From Desulfolutivibrio sulfoxidireducens (lineage in GTDB: Bacteria; Desulfobacterota; Desulfovibrionia; Desulfovibrionales; Desulfovibrionaceae): a DNA stretch of 64,000 bases. Of this stretch, positions 7,585 through 15,676 are shown piece by piece (the stretch's first letter is position 1; each line of letters begins with the position of its first letter). Under the pieces are notes generated by a model, which was not told where the DNA came from, made no database searches, and saw only the letters and a program-made list of their open reading frames with translations. The position numbers and the translations under genes are program-made. Location: assembly GCF_013376475.1 (NCBI RefSeq), contig NZ_CP045508.1, positions 1,051,501 through 1,115,500 on the forward strand, written 5' to 3'.

Positions 7585-8931
7585 TTACTCCGCGATCCGC
7601 ACCATCTCCCCGAACGGCGCGTCTTCTTCCCCGGCCGGTCCGTAGGCGGCCCACAGCACCGGGTAGTCGGGGGGGGCCGGAAACCGATCGCACCGCATGT
7701 CCGTCAGGTAGACCAGGCAGGCCGGACGGATGCCCAGTTCGTCCACCTTTGTGAAGGCCGGCCGGAAGTCCGTGCCGCCGCCGCCCTTTGGATCGAGATG
7801 AAGGGGCAGGTCGAAGCGGGAGAAGGTCAGGGCCTGACGCACCTCGGCGTCGCAGAAAAGGACGGTGACGCGGGTGTCGAAGTCGGCCAGGATGGAGGAG
7901 AGTTCGGCGCAGAAAAGGGACAGGACGTCCTTTGAGATCGAGCCCGAGCTGTCGATGGCCAGGACGATCTCGGGAAGCTCCTGGTTTTTGAGCGCGGGAA
8001 AGATCAACCCCAGGTACACGTAGCGCCGGTTGGGGGGCAGCCAAGTGTAGTCGCTGACCGCGTTTTGCTCCAGGAAGCGGCGTAGGAGTTGTCGCCAATC
8101 GAGTCTGGGCCGGATGGCCTCCTCCACCAGGCGCACGAGTCCGGCCGGCAGATCGCCCATGCCCCCGGCGCGTCCGGCCTGGTTGACGGCCTGGGCCAGG
8201 GAGACCCGCAGTTCGCGGTCCATGGTCTCCCGGTCGGTTCGCGATGGGCGTCCGTTCGATTCGGGGTGGTCGCGGACCTCGCCGACACGTCCCGGGTCAG
8301 GGGACGTTTGGCCGTCCGGGAATTTTTTGTCGCCCGAGGCCGGGGCCTTTTTGCCCCGGGCGGCGTCGATATCCGCGCCGGGGGGCGGGGATTGCGGTTT
8401 TTCGGCCGTGGCCGAGGGATTGTCCACGGCCTGGCCCGGGGAATCGTTTTGGCCCTCGCCGCCGGGGTGCGTCTCGGCTTGGGCGGTGTCCTGGTCGTCG
8501 CCGCCGAGGCTGCCGCCCCGGCGTTTTCGCTCCTCGATCCCGGCCAGGGCGGCGAAGATGTCGTCCACGCTACGACCCGCGTATTTCCGGTCGAAAAGCG
8601 CGTCCGGGGGCAGGGAGAATCCGGCGTCCGCGAGGATGGCGTTGACCGCGTAGTCGCAGGCCCGGTTCCACAGGGTCTCGTCGCGGCCCAGGCGGCGCAG
8701 GTGGTGGGAGCAGACGATGTGCAGCACCTCGTGGGCCACAAGTCCCACGGCCGTCTCCAGGCCCAGGGCGTCCACCAGGGCCGGGCGGTAGCCCAGGGTG
8801 CGGCCGTCGGTCCACATGCCCGCACATTCCGGATCGGGGGTCAGGCGCAAGCGAAGCGCCAGGGAGCCGAAAAAGGGGTGGTCCATGACCAGTTCGGCCC
8901 GGGCCCGGGCCATTTTCTCCGCCGGGGTCAC
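7585..8931 (-). CDS. VWA-like / putative metallopeptidase protein (DUF2201 type)
   Basis: A 448-aa protein with two recognisable parts. The N-terminal 150 residues carry a zinc-metallopeptidase-like HEVLH motif (HExxH) in LVAHEVLHIVCSHHL near residue 88, as in the putative metallopeptidase domain of this family. A low-complexity Pro/Gly/Asp linker follows at about residues 170-250. The C-terminal domain is VWA-like, with the MIDAS motif DSSGSIS near residue 330. Such proteins pair with MoxR-type AAA ATPases, and here the ATPase gene lies directly upstream with 7 bases between them. The pair probably acts as a metal-dependent chaperone or activator for an unidentified client. There is no signal peptide, so it is probably cytoplasmic. 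Confidence 0.85.
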   Translation of the reverse strand: MTPAEKMARARAELVMDHPFFGSLALRLRLTPDPECAGMWTDGRTLGYRPALVDALGLETAVGLVAHEVLHIVCSHHLRRLGRDETLWNRACDYAVNAILADAGFSLPPDALFDRKYAGRSVDDIFAALAGIEERKRRGGSLGGDDQDTAQAETHPGGEGQNDSPGQAVDNPSATAEKPQSPPPGADIDAARGKKAPASGDKKFPDGQTSPDPGRVGEVRDHPESNGRPSRTDRETMDRELRVSLAQAVNQAGRAGGMGDLPAGLVRLVEEAIRPRLDWRQLLRRFLEQNAVSDYTWLPPNRRYVYLGLIFPALKNQELPEIVLAIDSSGSISKDVLSLFCAELSSILADFDTRVTVLFCDAEVRQALTFSRFDLPLHLDPKGGGGTDFRPAFTKVDELGIRPACLVYLTDMRCDRFPAPPDYPVLWAAYGPAGEEDAPFGEMVRIAE

Positions 8932-8938
8932 GGCGTCC

Positions 8939-9922
8939 TCACACCAGCACGTGGGCGTTGTCCCGGGCCCAGGCGGCGAAGGCCTCGGTGCCGGCCACCT
9001 CCCGGTCCCGGCGCAGGGCGTCGCGCATGAGCAGGACCCCGAATTCCACGGGAAGCCTGGCGGCGTATCCGGCCAGGGCGGGCATGGTCTCGGCGGCGGC
9101 CGTGCGGGCCAGGGCCTCGCAGATGGCGTAGACCGCGGCCGGATCCGAGGGCACGGGGGCGTGGTGGGGGTTGGCCAGGACGGCGTCGGTGTCCGGAAGC
9201 TCGCGCCATACCCGCAGGAAACCGGTAAATTCGGCGGCCGCGCCCTCGCCCACGGTGCCGCGCAAAAGATCGTATTCCACCTCGGCCGGGGGGGCGGCGG
9301 CCAGGATGCCCGAGACGAATTCCCAGGTGCGCGGGGAGGGGAAGGCCCGCTCGGCCCGGGCCGGGTCGAAGTCGTGCAGAAGCGCCGGCCGGAATCGCAA
9401 AAAGGCCGTGACCTCGGGGCGGATGGAGGTCTTTTCGGCCCAGGCCAGCCAGTCCTCGAGATGGGCCTCGAAGTCCAGGTGCACCATGCGGTTGGCCAGG
9501 GCCGAGGGCATGCGGTGGGTCACGGCCCGATCCTGTTCGCGGTTTCCGGCGGCCACCACGCTCCAGCCCGGGGGAAGCGCGTATTCGCCCAGGCGGCGGT
9601 CCAGGATGAGCTGGTAACAGGCGGCCTGGACCAGGGGCGGGGCGGCGTTGAGCTCGTCGAGAAAAAGGACGCCCGAGCCGTTTGTGGGCAAAAAGGCCGG
9701 CGGTCGCCAGTGGGAGCGGCCGTCGTCGCCGATGGCCGGCAGGCCGCGCAGGTCCATGGGGTCGAGGAGTATGGCGCGGATGTCGGCCAGTTCACGGCCG
9801 AGGGCCCGGGCCGCCTGGGCCACCACCTGGCTTTTGCCCACGCCCGGCGGCCCCCAGAGAAACACGGGGCGGCCGATGGGAATGAGGGTGGTCAGGGCCA
9901 TGGCTATCTGGGACGGGATCAC
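8939..9922 (-). CDS. MoxR-family AAA+ ATPase
   Basis: A 327-aa AAA+ ATPase. Walker A is GPPGVGKS near residue 26 and Walker B is GVLFLDELN near residue 88. The sensor-like segment VVAAGNREQDRA follows at about residue 125, then SALANRMVHLDF, typical of the AAA_5/MoxR class. I chose GTG at 9922 because AAGGAG lies just upstream and translation then begins with a normal MoxR N-terminus; a longer frame adds 56 Arg/Pro-rich residues without support. It is co-transcribed with the VWA-domain gene downstream, a classical MoxR-VWA pairing in which the ATPase remodels or loads metal cofactors into a target enzyme. The client is unknown. Confidence 0.86.
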   Translation of the reverse strand: MIPSQIAMALTTLIPIGRPVFLWGPPGVGKSQVVAQAARALGRELADIRAILLDPMDLRGLPAIGDDGRSHWRPPAFLPTNGSGVLFLDELNAAPPLVQAACYQLILDRRLGEYALPPGWSVVAAGNREQDRAVTHRMPSALANRMVHLDFEAHLEDWLAWAEKTSIRPEVTAFLRFRPALLHDFDPARAERAFPSPRTWEFVSGILAAAPPAEVEYDLLRGTVGEGAAAEFTGFLRVWRELPDTDAVLANPHHAPVPSDPAAVYAICEALARTAAAETMPALAGYAARLPVEFGVLLMRDALRRDREVAGTEAFAAWARDNAHVLV

Positions 9923-10536
9923 GGGGACTCCTTGATGCGTGGCGCGGTATGCTCGGCGTCGGCCACGTGGCTTCGGGGCGGGGTTCTCGGCGGCCTGGGG
10001 CGGCATCCGGGGCCGGCGGGCGGGGCACGGGACGAGGGGCGCGGTTTTCTGGCCATGGTGTCGCGTTTCGCGCGCCGCGCCTGTCCGCAACGCGCCGGGG
10101 GCGGGGAGGGGTCGATTCCCCGCCCGTCAGCGCGCTTTGGCCCGCCGCCACCATGGCGGACGGACCGAGTCCGGCAAAAATGCCCGGCGGGATCGGCACA
10201 GATGGCCGCCTGCAAGGGCGCGGATCGGCCGATCCGCCGAACTACCCCGTGCCGGGCCGATCCTTGATATTGAAAATGAAAGTAATTGTCAATGAAGACC
10301 CCGGACAATGGTGCGGCAGGCCCGTAGCGGCGGGGCGTTACGCCGTGGCCGGATATCCAGGGCGCCACGTGGGCAGGGGGGGCACGGGGCGGCAGCGCGA
10401 GCCCGGCGCCAACGGCCGGGGGGCCGGGACGTCTGGTCAAGCGGTCCGCTTTGGTGTAGCTGTGCCCGGGGCCAGCGCCGGACCGGCCATGCCGTCCGAC
10501 GCGCGTCCGACTTCAGGATTCCGGAGAGATGCCCCC
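9923..10536. other. 614-bp intergenic region with a Fur-type box
   Basis: This long spacer between the divergent moxR-like and purU genes is very GC-rich except for a 35-base AT-rich patch at 10262-10296. No reading frame here looks coding. The only signal I can support is the Fur-like palindrome listed separately. Confidence 0.6.
10277..10291. promoter_or_regulatory. Fur-like 7-1-7 palindrome
   Basis: TGAAAGTAATTGTCA; the complement TGACAATTACTTTCA matches the 7-1-7 Fur consensus TGATAATnATTATCA at about 12 of 14 defined positions. A second overlapping half (TGAAAATGAAAG) precedes it. It stands alone about 245 bp before purU with no iron-transport gene beside it. Confidence 0.5.
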
Positions 10537-11391
10537 ATGTCCCATATCGCCCGTCTGCTCATCACCTGCCCGGACCGCCCGGGCATCGTGTCCGCCGTAA
10601 CCACGTTTTTGTACACCCACGGGGCCAACATCATCGATCTGGACCAGCATTCCACGGACCCCGAGGGAGGGACGTTCTTTTTGCGCCTGGAATTCCACGC
10701 CCCGGTTTTGGACCTGTCGCGCTCGGCCCTGGAAACGGCCTTCGGGGAGGTGGTTGGGGAGCGGTTCGGCATGGACTGGCGGCTGTCCCATGCCGATGAC
10801 GTCAAGACCGTGGCCGTTCTGGTCTCGCGCCACGACCACTGCCTGATGGAGCTTTTGTGGCGGTATTCCCGGGGCGAACTGCCGTGTCGCGTCGCGGCGG
10901 TGGTCAGCAACCATGCCGATGCGCAAAAAAGCGTGGAGTCCTTCGGCGTGCCCTTTCACCACGTGCCTGTGGCGGATGGGGACATGCCCGGGGCCGAGGC
11001 GGCCATGCTGGATATCCTGGGGGACGCGGACCTAGTGGTCCTGGCCAGGTACATGCGGGTTTTGTCCGGCTCGTTCGTGTCCGCCTTTCCGAACCGGATC
11101 ATCAACATCCACCATTCGTTCCTGCCCGCCTTCGTGGGCGCGAATCCCTACCGCCAGGCCCATGACAAGGGAGTCAAGCTGATCGGGGCCACAGCCCATT
11201 ACGTCACCGAGGAACTGGATGCCGGTCCCATCATCGAACAGGACACGGCCCGGGTGAACCACCGTTTCGGTGTGGCCGACCTCAAGAACACGGGCAGCGA
11301 TCTGGAGCGAAACGTCCTGGCCAGGGCCGTGACCTGGCACCTGGAGGATCGGGTCATCGTGCACGGCAACAAGACCGTGGTGTTCCGGTAA
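10537..11391 (+). CDS. purU: Formyltetrahydrofolate deformylase
   Basis: A 284-aa enzyme that hydrolyses 10-formyltetrahydrofolate to formate and tetrahydrofolate. It balances one-carbon pools and supplies formate. The N-terminal ACT-like domain starts LLITCPDRPGIVSAVTTF (about residues 6-23). The C-terminal formyltransferase-fold domain contains NIHHSFLPAF near residue 190, with the Asn/His catalytic region, and EELDAGPIIEQD near residue 227, with the catalytic Asp. The ATG at 10537 has GGAGAG eight bases upstream. The length is normal for PurU. It has no close operon partner. A Fur-like box lies about 245 bases upstream, although an iron link for this enzyme would be unusual. Confidence 0.93.
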   Translation: MSHIARLLITCPDRPGIVSAVTTFLYTHGANIIDLDQHSTDPEGGTFFLRLEFHAPVLDLSRSALETAFGEVVGERFGMDWRLSHADDVKTVAVLVSRHDHCLMELLWRYSRGELPCRVAAVVSNHADAQKSVESFGVPFHHVPVADGDMPGAEAAMLDILGDADLVVLARYMRVLSGSFVSAFPNRIINIHHSFLPAFVGANPYRQAHDKGVKLIGATAHYVTEELDAGPIIEQDTARVNHRFGVADLKNTGSDLERNVLARAVTWHLEDRVIVHGNKTVVFR

Positions 11392-11542
11392 AACGTTCCC
11401 GCCCGCGACGCGCGCATCCGTGTGGTATCCCCGCCCGAATGCCGCCTTCCTCGTGAAAACCGTTGCGAATTTTGTGTTGTGGTACCGCATGGGCGCAACA
11501 GCGGGATGTTTGTGGCGAAAAAAAGGGTTGAATATCGTCCTT

Positions 11543-11561
11543 AATAATGATAATGGGACTC
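11543..11561 (+). promoter_or_regulatory. Fur-box-like site upstream of the porin
   Basis: The stretch AATAATGATAATGGGACTC matches the left two hexamers of GATAATGATAATCATTATC, but the right third is poor. It lies 215 bases before the porin start, in the 384-bp purU-porin spacer, which otherwise holds no gene. This is weak evidence that the porin responds to iron. Confidence 0.35.
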
Positions 11562-11775
11562 ATGTTCATGGAGTATATCCCTCTCACGAGCCCCGGCCAG
11601 GGAGGCGGTCGGGCCGTCTCTCCCGGAACGAGGCGGTCTTTTGGGCCGCTTTCCGCGTGCCGCGCGACGGGTTTCGTGAATCGGAGGGGGCGGGGTCATC
11701 GAAAGATGGACGGCAGGGGGGTGGTCCTCCGCGTTCCCGAGCACTGTAGCCATTTTTACCAAAGGAGTATCGGGA

Positions 11776-13200
11776 ATGCGAAAGCTGGGGAGGAGTGTGT
11801 TGTTTCTGATGGCATGGCTTGCCGTGACCACTGTTTCGGCCCCGTGCATGGACGTGAACATCGTGGGCGACGGCCGCATCTACGGCAACTTCTTCATCAA
11901 CCATAACTACACCGGCTGGAACGAGGACGGCACCCAGACCGAGGACACCGTCAACTTCTGGCAGCGTTTCCGCCTGCGCTTCGATTTCAAGGCCCACGAG
12001 AACCTGTCCTTCCGGCTGGGCATGCGCGTGGACGACGAGAACTGGGGCCACGGCACCTTCACCGCCGACGCCCCGGAGGTCTCCATCGAGGCCTATCTGG
12101 CCTATCTCCAGTTCAAGTGGCCGGACACGGACATCCTGGTCACGGCCGGATACCAGCCCGTGTCCATGCCCCAGAGCGAGGCCTTTTACGATTCCGTGGT
12201 CATGGCCAACGACGACGGGGACCAGAGCACGGCGGCCCTGGTCATTTCCTCCCCCCTGTGGGAGGACGTGCTGTCCATAAACGCCGGATTCACCCGGTTC
12301 CTCGACACCAATGGCGCCTTCGACACCGACACCACCCAGGTGGGCGACGAATTCGACGCCTATTTCATGAACCTGCCCATCGCCCTGGAGGGGATCAAGC
12401 TCTCCCCCTGGGGCATGGTGGGCATCCTGGGCAAGGCCGCCGACCTGGACGACATGCGCAACGGGTTGACCTCGGCGGGCAGCTTTTTGCCCCCCAACAG
12501 CCGCGAATACAACCAGACCCCGTACTGGTGGGCCGGGGCCTCGATGGAGCTTGAGGTCCTTGATCCGTTCAAGGTGTATGCCGACTTCGTCTACGGGGCC
12601 TCGGCCAACGCCCTGGACTCCTCCCGCCGCGGGGGCTGGTTCGTGGACGCGGCCGTGGAATACACCGGGTTCGACTTCATGACCCCGGGGGTCTACGCCT
12701 GGATGGGCAGCGGCGAGAACGCCAGTCTGGCCGACGGCAGCGAACGTCTGCCCGTGGTCATGCCCAAATGGGGTCCGGCCACCTCGTTTCTCTTCGATTG
12801 CGACCAGGCCCTGTCCGACGCCTCCATGGAGACCGATCCCACGGGCACCATCGGCTTCGCCTTGGCCTTAAAGGACATCTCCTTCATCGAGGACCTGACC
12901 AGCCGCCTGACCTTCGCCATGGTCTTCGGCCAGAACAGCTCGGCGGGCATCCGGCGGGCCTTGGCCGTGACCGGCGGCAACGGCGGCTACATGACCATGG
13001 GCCAGCAGTTGGCCGTGGGCGAGCAGCTCGTGGGCGTCAACTTCGACCACTACTATGATCTTTACGAGAACCTGACCCTGAACCTGGAGACCGGCTTCGC
13101 CCAGGGCTTCGGATTCCAGAACAACGTCTGGGGCCGGCGCTTCGCCGAGGCCGCCGGGCCGGCCTGGAAGTGCGGGCTGGGCGTGACCTACACGTTCTGA
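11776..13200 (+). CDS. Outer-membrane homotrimeric porin (Desulfovibrio type)
   Basis: A 474-aa outer-membrane beta-barrel. Residues 1 to about 24 form a signal peptide (positive MRKLGR, hydrophobic SVLFLMAWLAV, then a small-residue cleavage region). The mature protein is acidic, Gly-, Trp- and Tyr-rich, with alternating strands such as FWQRFRLRFDF and LAYLQFKWPDTDILVTAGY, and ends in an aromatic terminus (CGLGVTYTF), as required for barrel assembly. The sequence style matches the abundant homotrimeric porins of Desulfovibrio, which admit lactate, sulfate and other small solutes. The start is supported by AAAGGAG at about 11760. It is monocistronic by spacing. The substrate cannot be told from sequence. 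Confidence 0.88.
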   Translation: MRKLGRSVLFLMAWLAVTTVSAPCMDVNIVGDGRIYGNFFINHNYTGWNEDGTQTEDTVNFWQRFRLRFDFKAHENLSFRLGMRVDDENWGHGTFTADAPEVSIEAYLAYLQFKWPDTDILVTAGYQPVSMPQSEAFYDSVVMANDDGDQSTAALVISSPLWEDVLSINAGFTRFLDTNGAFDTDTTQVGDEFDAYFMNLPIALEGIKLSPWGMVGILGKAADLDDMRNGLTSAGSFLPPNSREYNQTPYWWAGASMELEVLDPFKVYADFVYGASANALDSSRRGGWFVDAAVEYTGFDFMTPGVYAWMGSGENASLADGSERLPVVMPKWGPATSFLFDCDQALSDASMETDPTGTIGFALALKDISFIEDLTSRLTFAMVFGQNSSAGIRRALAVTGGNGGYMTMGQQLAVGEQLVGVNFDHYYDLYENLTLNLETGFAQGFGFQNNVWGRRFAEAAGPAWKCGLGVTYTF

Positions 13201-13576
13201 CCGATACGTTTCGCCGGGTCGTGATCTTTTCGCCACGCCGCCGGGGCCGCTTGCAAACGGTCCCGGCGGTGTTGTCTCGGCCCGCCGGCAGGCGAACGGA
13301 AAACGAAGCGCCGCCAGGGGTGGTCCCTGCGTTTAAAATCCTTCAACAGCAAGTGGGGAGCATGAAAAGAGAGGATCGGGAGGACACGCGCGCCAAAAAG
13401 GCTCCCGGACGTTGCCACGGGAACATGAATGTCTTACCTTGTGCTTCCGTCATGGCTTGCGGCACGCCGGCAAGCCGCGGTGATACCGTTCCGGCCCCCC
13501 TGCCGGATGCGCCGCAGGGGATATTCCCGGGGGCTGCCCGGACCCCCGGCCACATGACGCAAACGCGGAGAACAGC
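13201..13576. other. Intergenic, nothing recognised
   Basis: The 376 bases between the porin and the small gene at 13577 hold no convincing reading frame, and I see no clear terminator after the porin. A promoter for the downstream gene is expected here but I could not place it. Confidence 0.5.
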
Positions 13577-13933
13577 ATGGACGAGAACGCCTGCCGGCAA
13601 TGGCTCAACGAGGTCAACTGGGACATGATCCACGAGGATGCCGTGACCATGTACCTCGAATGGGGCAACAACAATTTCAAGGACACCCTGCGGCCGCCGG
13701 TGACCAGCAGCAAGGAATATTCCATCTATTTCGTGGTGGATACCTGGGGCGAACCCAAGGTGGTCCTCAACAAGATGAACAATTACGGCAGTACGGCCCT
13801 GTGCGAAAAAAAGCTGCCGCCGGAGATGGCCGCGCGCTACATGAAGGAGGTCGGGGGCCTGCGGGGCATCCACGAGTTAAGCGACGAGGTCAAGGCCTGG
13901 GTCATGAAGGAAATGGGCATGGACCAGGAGTAG
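13577..13933 (+). CDS. Small conserved protein (DVU0772-like)
   Basis: A 118-aa soluble protein beginning MDENACRQWLNEVNWDMIHE. It contains YLEWGNNNFKDTLRPPV, then a short beta segment YSIYFVVDTWGEPKVVLNKM, and ends in helices. I recall a small Desulfovibrio family of this kind named after DVU0772; the link is from memory and is not verified here. No signal peptide, cofactor motif or catalytic motif is visible, and its role is unknown. GGAGAAC precedes the ATG. It stands alone, followed directly by a rho-independent terminator at 13962-13994. Confidence 0.7.
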   Translation: MDENACRQWLNEVNWDMIHEDAVTMYLEWGNNNFKDTLRPPVTSSKEYSIYFVVDTWGEPKVVLNKMNNYGSTALCEKKLPPEMAARYMKEVGGLRGIHELSDEVKAWVMKEMGMDQE

Positions 13934-13961
13934 GGGCTGGCGCCGATTCAGGAGTGGTATG

Positions 13962-13994
13962 GGGGACGCGGTCGTGGGCCGTGTCCCCTTTCTT
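13962..13994 (+). terminator. Rho-independent terminator
   Basis: The stem GGGGACGCGG (13962-13971) pairs with CCGTGTCCCC (13979-13988) with one G-T pair, and is followed by TTTCTT. It lies 28 bases after the stop of the DVU0772-like gene. Confidence 0.75.
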
Positions 13995-14038
13995 GTCGGG
14001 GGAGGGGACAAAGGGACGGCGTTCCTTCCAAGGCGACC

Positions 14039-15397
14039 CTATGGCTCGCTCAAGCTCTCGTGCAGGCCGGTCAGGAGCGGATCGAGGAGGTATTCGGCCA
14101 CCCGGCGCTTGCCCACCAGGATCTCCGCCTCCAGGGTCATGCCCGGCAGAAGCCGGAAATCCGGACCCGTGTCGCGAAGCGTGGTTGTGGTCAGCCGGAT
14201 GCGGCAGGTGTAGTACGCCCCGCCGCCGGCCTCGTCCCCGCCCTGGCCCTCGGGGATGAAGGCGTCGGGGCTGACCATGCGCACCACGCCGGAAAGAAAC
14301 CCGTGGCGCTGGAAGGGAAAGGCCATAAGCTTCAGGCGCACGGCGTTGCCCACCCGGATGTGCCCGATGTCCATGGCCGGGATGGCCGCCTCGGCCTCCA
14401 GTTCCCCGCCCTTTTCGTCGATGGGGATCAAGGTGAAAAGCGTCTCGGCCTCGCGGATGACCGATCCCTCGGACACCTTGGCCATGTCCTTGACCACGGC
14501 GTCGGACACGGCCGCAAGCTCCACCAGCTCCGTGCGCCGGGCGGCCTTGGCCAGGGTGTGCTCCGCCTCGGTCAGTTCCTGCTGGGCCTCGACCATCTGG
14601 GTGGCCGTCTGGGTCCGCCAGCCGCCGATGAACGACTGCCGTTCGGCCTTGGCCTGGGCCAGGCGCTCCCGAATCTGGGAGTTTTTTTCGGCGGCGGAGG
14701 CGTAGAGGTCCTCCACCCGAAGCTTCTCCCGCAGGGCGTTGATGTATTCCAGGCGGCTGGTCTTGTCCTCGTCCCACAGCCGGCGGTACATGGACTCGAT
14801 CTCCGCCGTCAGGGCAAACTGCCCCTTGAGGCGTTCCTGCTCGTGGACATTGGCCGAAAGCATCTCCTCGAAGGTGGCGATCTCCTGGTCCTTGGCCTCC
14901 ACATTGGCCCGGTATTCCTCCTTGCGTTTGAGAAAAAGGGCCATCTGGGCGCGTTGGTCCGGGTCGGCCGCGTTGCCGTCCAGGGCCGTGGCCTGGCGGT
15001 CCTCCAGTTCGGCCAGAAGCCGCTCGATCCAGGCATCGAGAAACCGTTTGCGCACCGTGAGCTGGCCCAGGTCGGCCGAGGCGAAGGTGGGGTCCAGGGT
15101 GGCCAGAAGCCCGCCCTTTTTGACCACGTCCCCGGGCCGCACGGCCAGGGTGCGGATGATCGACGTCTCCAGGGGCTGGACCACGATGGCCGGGGCCATG
15201 GTCATAAGCATGCCCCGGGCCGTGACCACCCGGTCCACCCGGGACAGCCAGGCCCAGGCCCCGCCAAACACCAATGCCGCAAGGATCACGTAGACCGCCG
15301 CCCTGGCCTGCCAGGGCAGACGTCCGGCGTCCACGGCCACGGCGTCGGGCTGGAACTCCATGGCCTCGCGGCAGATAGGGTGACGATGCCTGGACAT
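14039..15397 (-). CDS. HlyD-type membrane fusion protein of a type I secretion system
   Basis: A 452-aa periplasmic adaptor. One N-terminal transmembrane helix (AAVYVILAALVFGGAWAWL, about residues 31-50) anchors it in the inner membrane. The beta-barrel/lipoyl start segment follows (VVTARGMLMT, then VVQPLETSIIRTLAVRPGD, typical of HlyD). Next come long coiled-coil helices (about residues 120-300, rich in Glu/Gln/Ala) and the return lipoyl/barrel half (VVKDMAKVSEGSVIREAE). ATG at 15397 gives the normal short cytoplasmic N-terminus. It should bridge the HlyB-type ABC exporter encoded upstream to an outer-membrane TolC-like channel not found in this window. Unusually, 279 bases with strong hairpins separate it from the exporter gene. 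Confidence 0.9.
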   Translation of the reverse strand: MSRHRHPICREAMEFQPDAVAVDAGRLPWQARAAVYVILAALVFGGAWAWLSRVDRVVTARGMLMTMAPAIVVQPLETSIIRTLAVRPGDVVKKGGLLATLDPTFASADLGQLTVRKRFLDAWIERLLAELEDRQATALDGNAADPDQRAQMALFLKRKEEYRANVEAKDQEIATFEEMLSANVHEQERLKGQFALTAEIESMYRRLWDEDKTSRLEYINALREKLRVEDLYASAAEKNSQIRERLAQAKAERQSFIGGWRTQTATQMVEAQQELTEAEHTLAKAARRTELVELAAVSDAVVKDMAKVSEGSVIREAETLFTLIPIDEKGGELEAEAAIPAMDIGHIRVGNAVRLKLMAFPFQRHGFLSGVVRMVSPDAFIPEGQGGDEAGGGAYYTCRIRLTTTTLRDTGPDFRLLPGMTLEAEILVGKRRVAEYLLDPLLTGLHESLSEP

Positions 15398-15487
15398 ATT
15401 CGCCTCGTCAGGATCGGGGAAGGGGCTTCGCCCCCTCCCCGAACCCCTCCCTCGCCCGGGGGGAATCATTTTCCCCGGACCCCCCGG

Positions 15488-15536
15488 TTTCCGGTCTGGT
15501 CTCCGGGCGAGTTGCGCCCGGAGACCAGACCGGAAA
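15488..15536 (-). repeat. 22-bp perfect inverted repeat in the secretion operon
   Basis: The arm beginning TTTCCGGTCTGGTC (15488-15509) pairs perfectly over 22 bp with 15515-15536 around the loop AGTTG. It lies in the transcribed spacer between the exporter and HlyD genes. Confidence 0.85.
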
Positions 15537-15615
15537 ACCAAGAGGCGCGATGGGAGTAATGCCGCCGGGAAAGGAAAGGGTGTTCGCGGAACCGTCAAAG
15601 TTTTCGAAGGAGGGT

Positions 15616-15653
15616 CCAGGGAGGAAACCTTTTTCAAAAGGTTTCCTCCCTGG
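15616..15653 (-). repeat. 18-bp perfect inverted repeat, terminator-like
   Basis: The arm CCAGGGAGGAAACCTTTT (15616-15633) pairs perfectly with 15636-15653 around TC. It is followed by GCCGCCGGAGG, the tail also seen in the dispersed repeats. It lies 23 bases after the exporter stop codon and could terminate or attenuate transcription before the HlyD gene. Confidence 0.8.
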
Positions 15654-15676
15654 CCGCCGGAGGCCTGCTTCCCTTC

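Noticed and set aside
14060-15559. A 499-codon plus-strand frame
   Set aside because: It is antisense to the HlyD-type gene, with His/Gly/Leu-rich nonsense composition.
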